The position numbers and the translations under genes were made by a program. A stretch of DNA of 64,000 nt from Phocaeicola sartorii JCM 17136 = DSM 21941 (GTDB lineage Bacteria; Bacteroidota; Bacteroidia; Bacteroidales; Bacteroidaceae): contig NZ_BAKM01000027.1 of the NCBI RefSeq assembly GCF_000614185.1, positions 1 to 64,000 on the forward strand, given 5' to 3'. How positions within the stretch are numbered: position 1 is the stretch's first letter; each line of letters starts with the position of its first letter. Below, one piece after another: positions 46,654 through 55,663 of the stretch. The notes beneath the pieces are model-generated. The model ran no database searches and was not told the DNA's origin. It saw only the letters and a list, made by a program, of their open reading frames with translations.

Positions 46654-46684
46654 CAAAGGTACGGCTTTTCTTGATATTAGCAAG
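46654..46684 (-). promoter_or_regulatory. Promoter of the candidate small RNA
   Basis: On the minus strand, CTTG at 46684-46681 and TACCTTTG at 46661-46654 with a 19-nt spacer: a near-consensus Bacteroidetes promoter with no annotated gene downstream. Confidence 0.7.
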
Positions 46685-46765
46685 TGAATAGATGCTGAAA
46701 AACATAAAAAAGGCTGAATTCATGATATATATCAAGAAAACGCCCTTTTTTGTTCCTTTTTTGTG

Positions 46766-47224
46766 TTATCGCACACGGATGATGCGCTGGTTGCTGCTTC
46801 CCCGAAATTCCAGATAAGGGGAGTATAAATCAGGTTCGAACCGCCCGTCTACTATGACATCCACATAATCCAGTATTGGTTTTAACATTTCATCGTTTTG
46901 TATCTGTTCAAACGTATATCCTGTATAGCACCAGATGTTTTGTCCGGTAGCTTCTTTGATCTGTTTGATCAATGCCAGGAAGTCTTGGGGATGGTAAAGT
47001 GGGTCTCCACCGGAGAAGGTAATGCCATCCAGCAATGGATTGGCGTTTATTTCGCAGATTATTCTTTCTACTTTTTCCGGTGTGAGCGGAGTGCCTGCCG
47101 ATGGGTTCCAGGATTCGGGATTCTGGCAACCGTGACAGTGGTGACGGCATCCGGCCAGATAGATGGAATAACGGATGCCTTCACCATCGACTATTGTTTC
47201 AGGATAGGTAAATAACAAGTTCAT
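46766..47224 (-). CDS. nrdG: Anaerobic ribonucleotide reductase activating protein
   Basis: Radical-SAM activase that generates the glycyl radical on NrdD. The cluster motif C-x3-C-x2-C is CRHHCHGC (~25-32), with GVxxxGxGxP-like FSGGDPL following. ATG 47224 ([20 protein letters not shown]) is the family start; the longer open frame to 47356 overlaps nrdD and is not needed. 152 residues, typical. Located 5 nt after nrdD. Confidence 0.94.
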   Translation of the reverse strand: MNLLFTYPETIVDGEGIRYSIYLAGCRHHCHGCQNPESWNPSAGTPLTPEKVERIICEINANPLLDGITFSGGDPLYHPQDFLALIKQIKEATGQNIWCYTGYTFEQIQNDEMLKPILDYVDVIVDGRFEPDLYSPYLEFRGSSNQRIIRVR

Positions 47225-47229
47225 GCTGA

Positions 47230-49506
47230 TTATCCATGTTTTACCCGGTCGCGCTCTTCGGCACGCTTGGCTGAGTTCCAAGTGCTGAGGTCGCCTGTCA
47301 AATAGCCGGTAATGCGACGCATACGCATTATATTCTCGCTTTGGCAAACAGGGCACTTGTCATAAATGACTCCTTTGTAACCGCAGGCTTGGCAAGTGTC
47401 AACGGGATGGTTGATAGAGCCGTAGCCAATGCCTTCGTCATGCATTACTTTTACAATTTTGGTTATGGCTTTTACATTTTTCTGGGCTTCTCCGTCCAGT
47501 TCCACGTAGGTGATGTGCCCTCCGCGGGTAATGGCGTGGAAAGGAGCTTCCCGTTTTATCTTTTCGGTAATGGTGATGGGTTCTTTTACATCTACGTGGA
47601 AAGAGTTTACATAATAGTCATTATCCGTCACTCCGGGAATGATGCCATATTTACGGCGGTCCATACGGGTGAAGCGTCCGGACAGTCCTTCGGCGGGGGT
47701 GGCGAGTACGGAGAAATTCAATTGATATTTCTGTTTGTATTCGTCTGCCACCTTGTTTATTTCTGTAACGGCTTCGAATAATGTGTCCCATGCTTTCTGG
47801 CTATGTGCGTGCCCTTCTCCATAAAGAGCCATCATGGCATTGTGTCCGCCTATGAAACCTATGCCCAAGGTGCCTTGGCGTAATACATCTCCCACTTGGT
47901 CATTGGGGGAAAGTTTTCCTCCGCCTTTCCACACATCATTTCCCATCATGAATGGGAATTGGCGTGCCAGGGCTGTACGTTGATACTGGTAGCGTGCATA
48001 CAGTTGTTCGGCGATCAGTCCGGACAAAGCATGTACACTTTCTATGAAGATTTCTTTCGCTTTTCTTTCTATGGCTTCTTTCTTGCCTGATTCTTCCAGA
48101 CTTTCCGCCTTGATGCGTGCTTCGATGGCCAGCCGGGGCATATTCATGGTGGTGAATGACAGATTCCCGCGTCCTAATGAGCCTTTCTCGCCTGCTACAT
48201 TCTCGTAAACACGGGTACGGCATCCCATAGTCGCCAGTTCATAGCGGTAACGTTTGGGGTCATTGATGTCCCATTTCTCATTTTTATTATAAGGAGTATC
48301 CAAAAACATGAAATTGGGGAATAGGGCTTTGGCGGTGGTGCGGCAAGCTTTCAGGAACAAGTCGAAATTGGGAGCCTGGAATTCCATTTTGCCTTCCAGT
48401 GCCGCTTCAAAGTTCTCCATGGCTTTTTTGTAATCCTCTTCGGAGTAAGATACACCGTCTTTGATCTTGAATATCTGTATGGGGAAGACGGGGACTTCGC
48501 CACGGGTACCCAGACCTTCGATGGTGGCTTTCAGCAGTTCCTCTATGACCATGCGCCCTTCGGGGGAGGTGTCTGTTCCATAATTGATGGAGCTGAACAC
48601 CACTTGATTCCCACCTCGCGAATGCATGGTGTTCAGGTTGTGGATGAATCCTTCCATGGCCTGATGTGTATCTTTGCGTGTCATGGCATACGCTTTCTCT
48701 TCAATTTTCTTGAGGGCTTCTGTTCCGGGTTCTTTTCCTTCTACTTCTATATAAAATTCGGTTAAAGTTTTCAGATGTTTGCGGAATGTCTTCCGTACCC
48801 CTTCCGCCATAAAGAAGTCGAAAGCGGGAATAGCCTGACCGCCGTGCTGCTCGTTCTGATTTGTCTGGAATATGATAGTGGCCAGAGTGGCATAACTTTG
48901 AATAGACTGGGGGGTGCGGATACTTCCGTTCTTGGTGCGGAAGCCGCGCTCGAACAGATCTTCCAGATCATATTGGATACAAGTGGTAGTCTTGGTGGGA
49001 TAGTAATCCAGGTCATGTATATGTATGTCGCCCAATTGATGTGCTTCGGCATATTTTTTAGGCAACAGATATTTATAGGTATAGTCTTTTGTAACTTCCG
49101 AGGCAAAAGTCATCATCTGTCCGGCGGGAGTATGGCTGGACATATTGGCATTGCTCAGGTTGACATCATTCTTGTCAATGGCTACGATGCCGTCCATGAT
49201 GTGCTTCATTTGCGTTTTACGGTCGCGTTCCGTATTCCGCCATTCGCGATAAATGATGTATTTCTTGGCCACTTCGGGACGTACTTTCATCAGTTCCTTT
49301 TCTACCAGGTCCTGAATCTCTTCCACACTGATGGTTGGAGATGCAAAATTGCTGATAACCCGCATGGTGATTTCAGCAATCAGTTTGTCCTCATTGTCAA
49401 TTCCGGAGGCATGGAATGCCTTGCCGATTGCATTTTTAATTTTACTGATGGAAAAGTCTTCCCGCTTTCCATCCCGCTTGATAATACAAATCTCAGCGTA
49501 ATTCAT
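47230..49506 (-). CDS. nrdD: Anaerobic ribonucleoside-triphosphate reductase (class III)
   Basis: Oxygen-sensitive reductase making dNTPs. A 758-residue protein with an N-terminal ATP-cone (~1-95, [23 protein letters not shown]), the barrel with active-site Cys regions, a C-terminal zinc site ([17 protein letters not shown]) and the glycyl radical motif [14 protein letters not shown]. Complete, with no frameshift. Preceded by a cobalamin riboswitch on the same strand. Confidence 0.96.
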   Translation of the reverse strand: MNYAEICIIKRDGKREDFSISKIKNAIGKAFHASGIDNEDKLIAEITMRVISNFASPTISVEEIQDLVEKELMKVRPEVAKKYIIYREWRNTERDRKTQMKHIMDGIVAIDKNDVNLSNANMSSHTPAGQMMTFASEVTKDYTYKYLLPKKYAEAHQLGDIHIHDLDYYPTKTTTCIQYDLEDLFERGFRTKNGSIRTPQSIQSYATLATIIFQTNQNEQHGGQAIPAFDFFMAEGVRKTFRKHLKTLTEFYIEVEGKEPGTEALKKIEEKAYAMTRKDTHQAMEGFIHNLNTMHSRGGNQVVFSSINYGTDTSPEGRMVIEELLKATIEGLGTRGEVPVFPIQIFKIKDGVSYSEEDYKKAMENFEAALEGKMEFQAPNFDLFLKACRTTAKALFPNFMFLDTPYNKNEKWDINDPKRYRYELATMGCRTRVYENVAGEKGSLGRGNLSFTTMNMPRLAIEARIKAESLEESGKKEAIERKAKEIFIESVHALSGLIAEQLYARYQYQRTALARQFPFMMGNDVWKGGGKLSPNDQVGDVLRQGTLGIGFIGGHNAMMALYGEGHAHSQKAWDTLFEAVTEINKVADEYKQKYQLNFSVLATPAEGLSGRFTRMDRRKYGIIPGVTDNDYYVNSFHVDVKEPITITEKIKREAPFHAITRGGHITYVELDGEAQKNVKAITKIVKVMHDEGIGYGSINHPVDTCQACGYKGVIYDKCPVCQSENIMRMRRITGYLTGDLSTWNSAKRAEERDRVKHG

Positions 49507-49526
49507 TGTTGGAAAAATTAATTGTT

Positions 49527-49708
49527 AATAAAAAAAACTTGGCTGTCCTTTCAGGCAGGTTTTCTGACTTATCTCTCCCTTGAAACGCCTTCCCGCAAAT
49601 TGTTTTGTAGTGCATATTGTTTCAGCTCAATGAGAATTACAGCAGCGGGTACTGTTGCTGATTTTCACGGCATTCCCTCTTAGAAGTGGTTAACTTCACC
49701 TTGTCGGA
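49527..49708 (-). promoter_or_regulatory. Cobalamin (B12) riboswitch upstream of nrdDG
   Basis: Read on the minus strand, the leader carries the conserved core GGGAATGCCGTGAAAATC, then CCCGCTGCTGTAA, then GGGAAGG, and the B12 box AAGTCAGAAAACCTGCC (49570-49554). This order and spacing is that of cobalamin riboswitches. B12 would be expected to lower nrdDG expression when an alternative B12-dependent (class II) reductase can be used. The class II gene is not in this window. The 293-nt gap before the HlyIII gene is fully explained by this leader and its promoter. Confidence 0.87.
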
Positions 49709-49714
49709 CGGTTG

Positions 49715-49722
49715 CAAAGGTA
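49715..49722 (-). promoter_or_regulatory. -7 promoter element of nrdDG
   Basis: TACCTTTG on the minus strand (49722-49715) followed by CAACC, placing the start about 7 nt downstream at the beginning of the riboswitch. No good -33 match. Confidence 0.65.
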
Positions 49723-49799
49723 TAACTTTTTGGGAAACTTTCTGTTTAAAAAATGAATAAAAGTTTTCCAACACGGATAACTTGTTGAAGATGGGAAGG

Positions 49800-50435
49800 T
49801 TATAAAATGTACCATAATGCCATCATGTGGCAGATCGTTCCTCCCAATACAAACAGATGGAAAACGGAGTGCATATAAGGCAATTTGGGGAAGGAATAAA
49901 AGACAGCGCCAGTGATGTAAGACACTCCTTCGCCGATCAGCCAATAAATGAAAACAGGAGGTACATGTTGGCAGAGAGGCTTGAAACCTACAAAAATGCT
50001 GCATCCCATGGCTATATAACAAAGAGTTTCCAGGTTGCTGTGCTCTTTCAGGTTACCAAAACATAGAATGATTCCGGCAAGAGCACACAACCATACGAAA
50101 CTAAGGATTCCCCATCCCCAACCACCAACTTCCCGTAAGACTGTCAGCATGATGGGAGAATAGCTTCCTGCGATATGCAGATAAATCGAAGCATGATCGA
50201 ATTTGCGTAACACCTCGCGGTGAGGGGACGGCTTACTGGCATGATACCAGGTGGAGCTGATATAGGACGACAGCATACCGAATAGATAAAGCCACATGCC
50301 GCCTGCTGCCCACGCGTTGCCGCTTTTCATGGCGGCAAGCAGCAGATAACCGCCTCCGATGATACCTATCAGGATACCAGCACCGTGCGACAGGGTATTG
50401 GCCCATTCCTCTCCTTGGGTATAGTGTATAGCCAA
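49800..50435 (-). CDS. Hemolysin III (HlyIII/YqfA/PAQR) family membrane protein
   Basis: A seven-helix membrane protein of 211 residues. It begins IHYTQGEEWANTLSHGAGILIGIIGG (family N-terminal E-x-x-N-x-x-SH), with SSTWYHA in helix 2/3, FDHASIYLHIAGSYSPI in the middle and HSVFHLFVLGGTICHMM at the end. These Ser/Asp/His residues form the putative zinc site of the PAQR superfamily. The start appears to be TTG 50435, only 4 nt after the cca stop; no ATG lies upstream of the conserved region. Function in bacteria uncertain. Confidence 0.85.
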   Translation of the reverse strand: MAIHYTQGEEWANTLSHGAGILIGIIGGGYLLLAAMKSGNAWAAGGMWLYLFGMLSSYISSTWYHASKPSPHREVLRKFDHASIYLHIAGSYSPIMLTVLREVGGWGWGILSFVWLCALAGIILCFGNLKEHSNLETLCYIAMGCSIFVGFKPLCQHVPPVFIYWLIGEGVSYITGAVFYSFPKLPYMHSVFHLFVLGGTICHMMALWYIL

Positions 50436-50439
50436 TTTC

Positions 50440-51864
50440 CTATAAGTTTTTCGGGGTTAATCCCATGTCTTTCGCTTTCTTCAGCATGTATTCTAAAGCA
50501 GCGTCATGTTCATTAGGAATGATGCCATCCAGTATGGCGTCCTTGATGGAACTTTTCAGACTGCCTATCTCGCGGCAGGGCTGCAGGTCGAATATCCGCA
50601 TGATTTCTTCTCCGTCCACCGGAGGTTGGAAGTTGCGTATCCGGTCTTTTTCCTCCAGGTCTTTCAGCTTCTGGCGTACCAGTTTGAAGTTGTCCAGGAA
50701 TTTTTGTTTTCGTGCTTCATTTTTTGACGTGATGTCCGCTTCGCACAGCATCATCAGGTCGTCAATGTCATTCCCGGCTTCAAAAAGCAGACGCCGAACG
50801 GCGGAATCGGTCACCACATCATCTGCGATAACAATGGGGCGCATGTGCAGGCTGACCAGTTTCTGGACATATTTCATTTTCTCGTTCATGGGCAGTTTCA
50901 TCTTGCGGAAGATGTCCGGAATCATTTTTTCACCGATGAAGTTATGGTTATGGAAAGTCCAGCCTATGCGCGGCTCCCAGCGTTTGGTGCGTGGTTTGCC
51001 TATGTCATGCAACAGCGTGGCCCAACGCAGCCATAGGTTGTCGGTATGTTTGGAGATATTGTCCACAACTTCCAGGGTATGATAGAAGTTGTCCTTATGG
51101 GCACGCCCGTTCCGGGTTTCCACTCCTTGCAGCGCCACCAGTTCGGGAAAAATCAAAGGCAGCAGTCCGCAGCGGTCCAGCTCTATAAAGCCTTTGGACG
51201 GTATGGGGGCGAGCAGGATCTTGTTCAGCTCGTCGGCGATGCGCTCTTTGGAGATAATATGAATGCGTTCCTTGTTGCGTGACAGTGCTTCGAAAGTGGT
51301 GTCGTCAATATAGAAATTCAGTTGTGTGGCAAACCGGACACAACGCATCATGCGGAGCGGGTCGTCACTGAAAGTAATGTCCGGGTCCAGTGGCGTGCGG
51401 ATGGTTCTCTCTTTCAAATCGTCCAGACCGTTAAAAGGGTCTACCAACTCACCGAAACGTGCTTTGTTCAGACACACCGCCATGGCGTTGATCGTGAAAT
51501 CGCGTCGGTTCTGGTCATCCTCCAAGGTGCCGTCTTCTACTACGGGCTTGCGGCTGTCATGGCTGTACGACTCCTTGCGGGCGCCGACAAACTCCACTTC
51601 CGTATCATGGTATTTAACTTGTGCCGTGCCGAAGTTTTTAAAAACAGAAACGTGTGCTCCGCGCCCCAGCTTCTTGCCGAAGGCCTGTGCCATTTCAATT
51701 CCGCTTCCTACCACTACGACATCTATATCCTTCGAGGGGCGTTCCAGAAATATATCTCGTACATAACCTCCTACAACGTAACATTCCAATCCCAATTCGT
51801 CTGCCGTCTCGGAGATTAACTTGAATATCTTATTATTAAAATGTTCTTTTAGTTCCATATTCAT
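50440..51864 (-). CDS. cca: CCA tRNA nucleotidyltransferase with HD domain
   Basis: Adds or repairs the 3' CCA of tRNAs. The nucleotidyltransferase head has YVVGGYVRDIFLERPSKDIDVVVVG (GG-x-VRD...DxD) and the RRDFTINAMA motif. The C-terminal half has an HD phosphohydrolase domain (LLHDIGKPRTK, FHNHNFIGEKM). ATG 51864 (MNMELKEHFN) or 51858 is the natural start; the frame is open to 51942 but overlaps the promoter. About 474 residues. The HD-containing type is usual in Bacteroidetes. Confidence 0.93.
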   Translation of the reverse strand: MNMELKEHFNNKIFKLISETADELGLECYVVGGYVRDIFLERPSKDIDVVVVGSGIEMAQAFGKKLGRGAHVSVFKNFGTAQVKYHDTEVEFVGARKESYSHDSRKPVVEDGTLEDDQNRRDFTINAMAVCLNKARFGELVDPFNGLDDLKERTIRTPLDPDITFSDDPLRMMRCVRFATQLNFYIDDTTFEALSRNKERIHIISKERIADELNKILLAPIPSKGFIELDRCGLLPLIFPELVALQGVETRNGRAHKDNFYHTLEVVDNISKHTDNLWLRWATLLHDIGKPRTKRWEPRIGWTFHNHNFIGEKMIPDIFRKMKLPMNEKMKYVQKLVSLHMRPIVIADDVVTDSAVRRLLFEAGNDIDDLMMLCEADITSKNEARKQKFLDNFKLVRQKLKDLEEKDRIRNFQPPVDGEEIMRIFDLQPCREIGSLKSSIKDAILDGIIPNEHDAALEYMLKKAKDMGLTPKNL

Positions 51865-51876
51865 CTTAAAGAGGGG

Positions 51877-51935
51877 CAAATTTACGATTTTTTGCGCAGG
51901 ATAAGGAGAAATCACGCAATTAAATTGTATTTTTG
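51877..51935. promoter_or_regulatory. Divergent promoters for cca and the lipoprotein gene
   Basis: Minus strand TAAATTTG (51884-51877) lies 13 nt before the cca ATG at 51864. Plus strand TATTTTTG (51928-51935) lies 25 nt before the ATG at 51960. Both match TAnnTTTG. Confidence 0.6.
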
Positions 51936-51959
51936 CCTGCATATAAAACGATCAAGTAC

Positions 51960-52784
51960 ATGAAAAAGATAGGATTAGTAGCATTATTTGCCTTGTTGCT
52001 GGCCGGTTGCGATGATGGCGGCGAGAAGAAAGCGCAAGAAAATTTGCGTAAGGCTGAGGCGGCGTTGGAAAAAGAGAACTTTAATGAGGCCAAATTGCAG
52101 ATAGACAGTATCCGTATCCTTTATCCGAAAGCGTTTGAAGCCAGGAAACAGGGAGTCAAGCTGATGCAGCAGGTGGATTTGAAAGAGCAGCAGAAGAGTC
52201 TGGTTTACCTGGACAGCATGATGGTGGTGAAACAAGCTCAGCTGGATTCTGTCAAAGGTAATTTTGTTCTTGAGAAAGATACTGCCTATCAGGAGGTGGG
52301 TAATTATTTTTATCCTACCCAGACGGTAGAGAAGAACGTAGGCCGTTCATTCTTGCGCGGACAAGTGAACGAGCAGGGGGAAATGTCCCTTACCTCTATT
52401 TATTGTGCAGGCGGCACTTTGCATCACACGGCGGTGAAAGTGAGTGCGGGGGATACTTTTGCCGAGACTCCCGCTTCGAAAGACAGTTATGAAACCACTG
52501 ACTTGGGCCGTGCAATCGAGAAGGCCGATTACAAGATGGGGGAAGACGGCGGCGTCATCGCTTTTATTGTGGCTAATAAAGATAAGAATATCCAAGTTCA
52601 GTTTATCGGAGACCGTACTTACAAGACGGCCATGCAGCCCAATGACCGTAAGGCGATTGCGGAATTGACGGAACTGGCGCGCATCCTGTCCGGCATGGAG
52701 CAGATCCGTAAAGATAAGAAAGAAGCGAACTTGAAAATAGAGTTCGTGACTCGCAAAATGCAGGAACAGAAGGAAGAGAAATGA
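51960..52784 (+). CDS. Coiled-coil lipoprotein of unknown function
   Basis: A 274-residue lipoprotein (lipobox LLLAGC, Cys17). Residues ~22-95 are charged and helical (KKAQENLRKAEAALEKENFN...), a ~100-residue middle with beta character follows (TVEKNVGRSFLRGQVNEQGEMSLTSIYCAGG), and the C-terminal ~60 residues are again helical. ATG 51960 gives a clean signal peptide, so the upstream start at 51933 is rejected. Seems to be a Bacteroidales-conserved single gene; role unknown. Confidence 0.75.
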   Translation: MKKIGLVALFALLLAGCDDGGEKKAQENLRKAEAALEKENFNEAKLQIDSIRILYPKAFEARKQGVKLMQQVDLKEQQKSLVYLDSMMVVKQAQLDSVKGNFVLEKDTAYQEVGNYFYPTQTVEKNVGRSFLRGQVNEQGEMSLTSIYCAGGTLHHTAVKVSAGDTFAETPASKDSYETTDLGRAIEKADYKMGEDGGVIAFIVANKDKNIQVQFIGDRTYKTAMQPNDRKAIAELTELARILSGMEQIRKDKKEANLKIEFVTRKMQEQKEEK

Positions 52785-52869
52785 TGTGAATCGGAACACA
52801 AACAAAGCGGATTTTGAAGAGATATCCCAAAGTCCGCATTGTCCGTGTCCCTTGTTTTATGTGCAGCCC

Positions 52870-53462
52870 TTACAATCGTTTCAGTGCCAGCTTGATCACT
52901 TTCTCCACCGGGGCGGCAGGCTCCTCTTTCAGTATGGCGGCCACTACCTTTTGTGATGCGGCCTGTGCGAATCCCAGCATGGTGAGTGCGGCGACAGCCT
53001 CGTCGTGAATTTCGGTATTGGCCGGGTTGGCGAACATTTCGCTGTTCACAGTCTCCATGCCCGAAGTGGCGATCTTGTCCTTTAAGTCCACGATGATGCG
53101 TTGGGCAGTTTTCAGGCCGATGCCTTTTACCGTTTTCAATAACTTGTCATTGCTGGAACTGATGACTCCGCACAGTTCGGAAGGGGATAAAGCCGACAGA
53201 ATCATACGTGCCGTGTTGCCGCCGATGCCCGATACGGAAATCAGTAACAAAAATAACTCCCGTTCCTGTTTGGTCGAGAATCCGTAGAGTACGTAGCGTC
53301 TTCCCGGATCGCTTCATAAATATATAGTTTCGTATTGCTCTGATTCTGAATGGCCGAATACGTATTCAATGAGATATTGATGCCATATCCCATTCCGTTA
53401 CAATCTAAAACTACCATTGCCGGAGTGATCTCCGCAATATCTCCTTTAATATATTCTATCAT
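52870..53462 (-). CDS. ruvA: Holliday junction branch migration protein RuvA (frameshifted)
   Basis: Binds four-way junctions and loads RuvB. The N-terminal OB domain [31 protein letters not shown] is complete. The helix-hairpin-helix core is [20 protein letters not shown] and [23 protein letters not shown], and domain III ([11 protein letters not shown] to the end) is present. The frame breaks near 53295: GACGCTACGTACTC on the coding strand needs one T (GCTTACGTACTC) to read [24 protein letters not shown]. Corrected length 197 is normal. Confidence 0.9.
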
Positions 53463-53494
53463 GGTTGTCTCCTTTGAAATTTTACAGTTCTTTG

Positions 53495-53596
53495 CAAAAA
53501 TAGGACATCTATCTTTTAAATTATAAGTTCGGCAAGAATATTTTTAAATTATTAGGCCGGAGTAAACAAAAAAACGAGGCAAAATGTTTATTTTTG
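53495..53596. promoter_or_regulatory. Divergent promoter region between ruvA and ddh
   Basis: Minus strand TATTTTTG (53502-53495) serves ruvA. Plus strand TATTTTTG (53589-53596) lies 42 nt before the ddh ATG. Both match TAnnTTTG; -33 elements are weak. Confidence 0.55.
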
Positions 53597-53637
53597 CAGC
53601 CAATTAACAGATAATAGTAAACTAAACCCAATAAAAG

Positions 53638-54537
53638 ATGAGAAAAATAAGAGCGGCCGTGGTTGGATACGGTAACATTGGTCAGTATGTAGTGGAGGCT
53701 TTGGAAGCTGCTCCCGATTTTGAGATTGCAGGTATCGTCCGTCGTAGCGGTGCGGAAAACAAACCTGCCGAGTTGGAAGCATACGCTGTTGTGAAAGATA
53801 TAAAGGAATTGAAAGATGTGGATGTGGCTGTGCTGGCTACTCCGACCCGTAGCGTGGAAAAATATGCCAAAGAGATTCTGGCAATGGGTATCAATACGGT
53901 GGATAGTTTCGACATTCATACGCAGATCACTTCCCTGCGCCGTTCGTTGGACGAGTCGGCAAAGGCCGGTAAGGCTGTCGCTATTATTTCTGCCGGATGG
54001 GATCCGGGAAGCGACTCTGTAGTCCGTACGCTGCTGGAAGCCATCGCTCCGAAGGGCATTACTTATACCAATTTCGGTCCGGGACGCAGCATGGGGCATT
54101 CTGTAGCAGTCCGTGCCATTGACGGTGTGAAGGATGCTTTGTCCATGACTATTCCTGTGGGTACCGGTATCCATCGCCGCATGGTGTATGTGGAACTGGA
54201 GGAAGGTGCGGACTTCAAGACTGTGGAAGCTGCCATCAAGTCGGATCCTTATTTTGTAAATGACGAGACACATGTGAAACAAGTTCCATGTGTAGACGAT
54301 TTGAATGACGTGGGTCATGGTGTCAATCTGGTTCGTAAAGGGGTGTCGGGCAAGACTCACAATCAGTTGTTCGAGTTTGATATGAAGATCAATAATCCGG
54401 CTCTTACCGCACAGGTACTGGTTTGCGTGGCACGCGCTTCCATGAAACAGCAGCCCGGATGTTATACCATGATTGAGGTTCCGGTAATTGACCTGTTGTG
54501 CGGTGACCGTGAGGAACTGATTGCGCACCTGGTATAA
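53638..54537 (+). CDS. ddh: Meso-diaminopimelate D-dehydrogenase
   Basis: One-step reductive amination route to meso-DAP for lysine and peptidoglycan, an alternative to the DapD/ArgD-like route. The 299 residues have an N-terminal NADP Rossmann motif [14 protein letters not shown], the substrate region [23 protein letters not shown], and [15 protein letters not shown], all typical of Ddh. Complete, with its own promoter and terminator. Confidence 0.93.
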   Translation: MRKIRAAVVGYGNIGQYVVEALEAAPDFEIAGIVRRSGAENKPAELEAYAVVKDIKELKDVDVAVLATPTRSVEKYAKEILAMGINTVDSFDIHTQITSLRRSLDESAKAGKAVAIISAGWDPGSDSVVRTLLEAIAPKGITYTNFGPGRSMGHSVAVRAIDGVKDALSMTIPVGTGIHRRMVYVELEEGADFKTVEAAIKSDPYFVNDETHVKQVPCVDDLNDVGHGVNLVRKGVSGKTHNQLFEFDMKINNPALTAQVLVCVARASMKQQPGCYTMIEVPVIDLLCGDREELIAHLV

Positions 54538-54568
54538 AGAGGTTTCCTCAAAAAGAACGATATTCTGA

Positions 54569-54607
54569 AAATCTCTTCTCCATTTTATTCCGGAGAAGAG
54601 ATTTTTT
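54569..54607 (+). terminator. Terminator after ddh
   Basis: AAATCTCTTCTCC (54569-54581) pairs with GGAGAAGAGATTT (54592-54604), followed by TTTT. Confidence 0.85.
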
Positions 54608-54643
54608 TATTTCCTTTGTGCTCATAAACAAAGAAATAGAACA

Positions 54644-55451
54644 ATGATAGCAAGTATTGTATGGGATGTGGATCCTATCTTATTTAAAGTAGGTAGTTGG
54701 GAAGTGCGTTGGTATGTGGCTGATGTGGGGCCTTGGTTTCATATTGGCTTATGAAATAGTGAGCCGTTTATTCAAAAAAGAGAAGTATCCGGAAGACTGG
54801 GTGGACAAGCTTTTCGTCTATTGCATTGTCAGTACGGTCATTGGCGCCCGTCTGGGGCACTGTCTGTTTTATGAATGGGACTATTATGGCGCCCATCCTG
54901 TTGAGATATTCAAGATATGGAAAGGCGGGTTGGCAAGTCACGGAGGGGTGTTCGCCATCATTCTGGCTCTGATGTGGTATTCAAAAAAAGTAACCCGGAA
55001 AAGTGTGTGGTGGTTGTTCGACCGCATGATACCTGCTGTGGCGATTGTCTGCTTCTGTATACGTTTTGGTAATTTAATGAATTCCGAGATATTCGGATAT
55101 CCCACCACGTTGCCTTGGGGCTTTGAATTCGTCCGTTCCCGGGAGTGGCATCAGCTGTATGAAGGTTTGCCTTGCCATCCTACCCAGATTTATGAAATGC
55201 TGTATTGCTTGGTTGCCGGCGTGACTGCCTGGGTGATGTACCATACATACCATTTGCAAAAAAGAGTGGGATTGATAACCGGAGTCAGTTTGCTCATCTT
55301 TTTCGGCTCCCGCTTTGCGCTGGAGTTTATGAAGAATCCGCAAGTTGCCGAAGAGGTGGATATGACTCTTAATATAGGGCAGTGGCTCAGTGTACCGCTG
55401 ATTCTGCTGGGTGCGTATCTTATTGCCACCAGCCGTACCCGGAAAGAATAA
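54644..55451 (+). CDS. lgt: Prolipoprotein diacylglyceryl transferase (frameshifted)
   Basis: Transfers diacylglycerol to the lipobox Cys of prolipoproteins, an essential membrane enzyme. ATG 54644 gives MIASIVWDVDPILFKVGSWEVRWYG. The frame shifts near 54717: TGGTATGTGGCTGATG has one extra base relative to the expected RWYGLMWGLGF, after which it is open to the end. GGLASHGG and the RxGNxxNxExxG signature (RFGNLMNSEIFG) are present, with ~7 membrane helices. Removing one base gives 268 residues. The intact downstream frame begins only at 54714, which would lack the first helix. Confidence 0.9.
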
Positions 55452-55509
55452 GGCATAATCAGACGTCTTCGGGGGACTAAAAGCTCTTCCGGTGAAAAAG
55501 ACATTTGTA

Positions 55510-55560
55510 AGGAAGTGGGAATTCTGCATCGAAGTACAGAATCCCCGCTTCCTCTTTTTA
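55510..55560 (+). terminator. Terminator after lgt
   Basis: AGGAAGTGGGAATTCTG (55510-55526) pairs with CAGAATCCCCGCTTCCT (55537-55553) with one mismatch, followed by CTTTTTA. Confidence 0.8.
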
Positions 55561-55591
55561 TAACATTTATTAAAAATAATGACTCCAATTC

Positions 55592-55622
55592 TTGGCGGAT
55601 AAAGGCTTAATTTTTACTTTTG
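55592..55622 (+). promoter_or_regulatory. Promoter of the LruC lipoprotein pair
   Basis: TTGG at 55592-55595 and TACTTTTG at 55615-55622 with a 19-nt spacer. It lies inside the longer open frame starting at 55592, supporting ATG 55664 as the real start. Confidence 0.7.
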
Positions 55623-55663
55623 CCTGTAAATCATTTAATGTTAGAGTTTTAAATCAGGGGAAT

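Noticed and set aside
53521..54528. 335-codon minus-strand ORF opposite ddh
   Set aside because: Antisense shadow; ddh on the plus strand is unambiguous.
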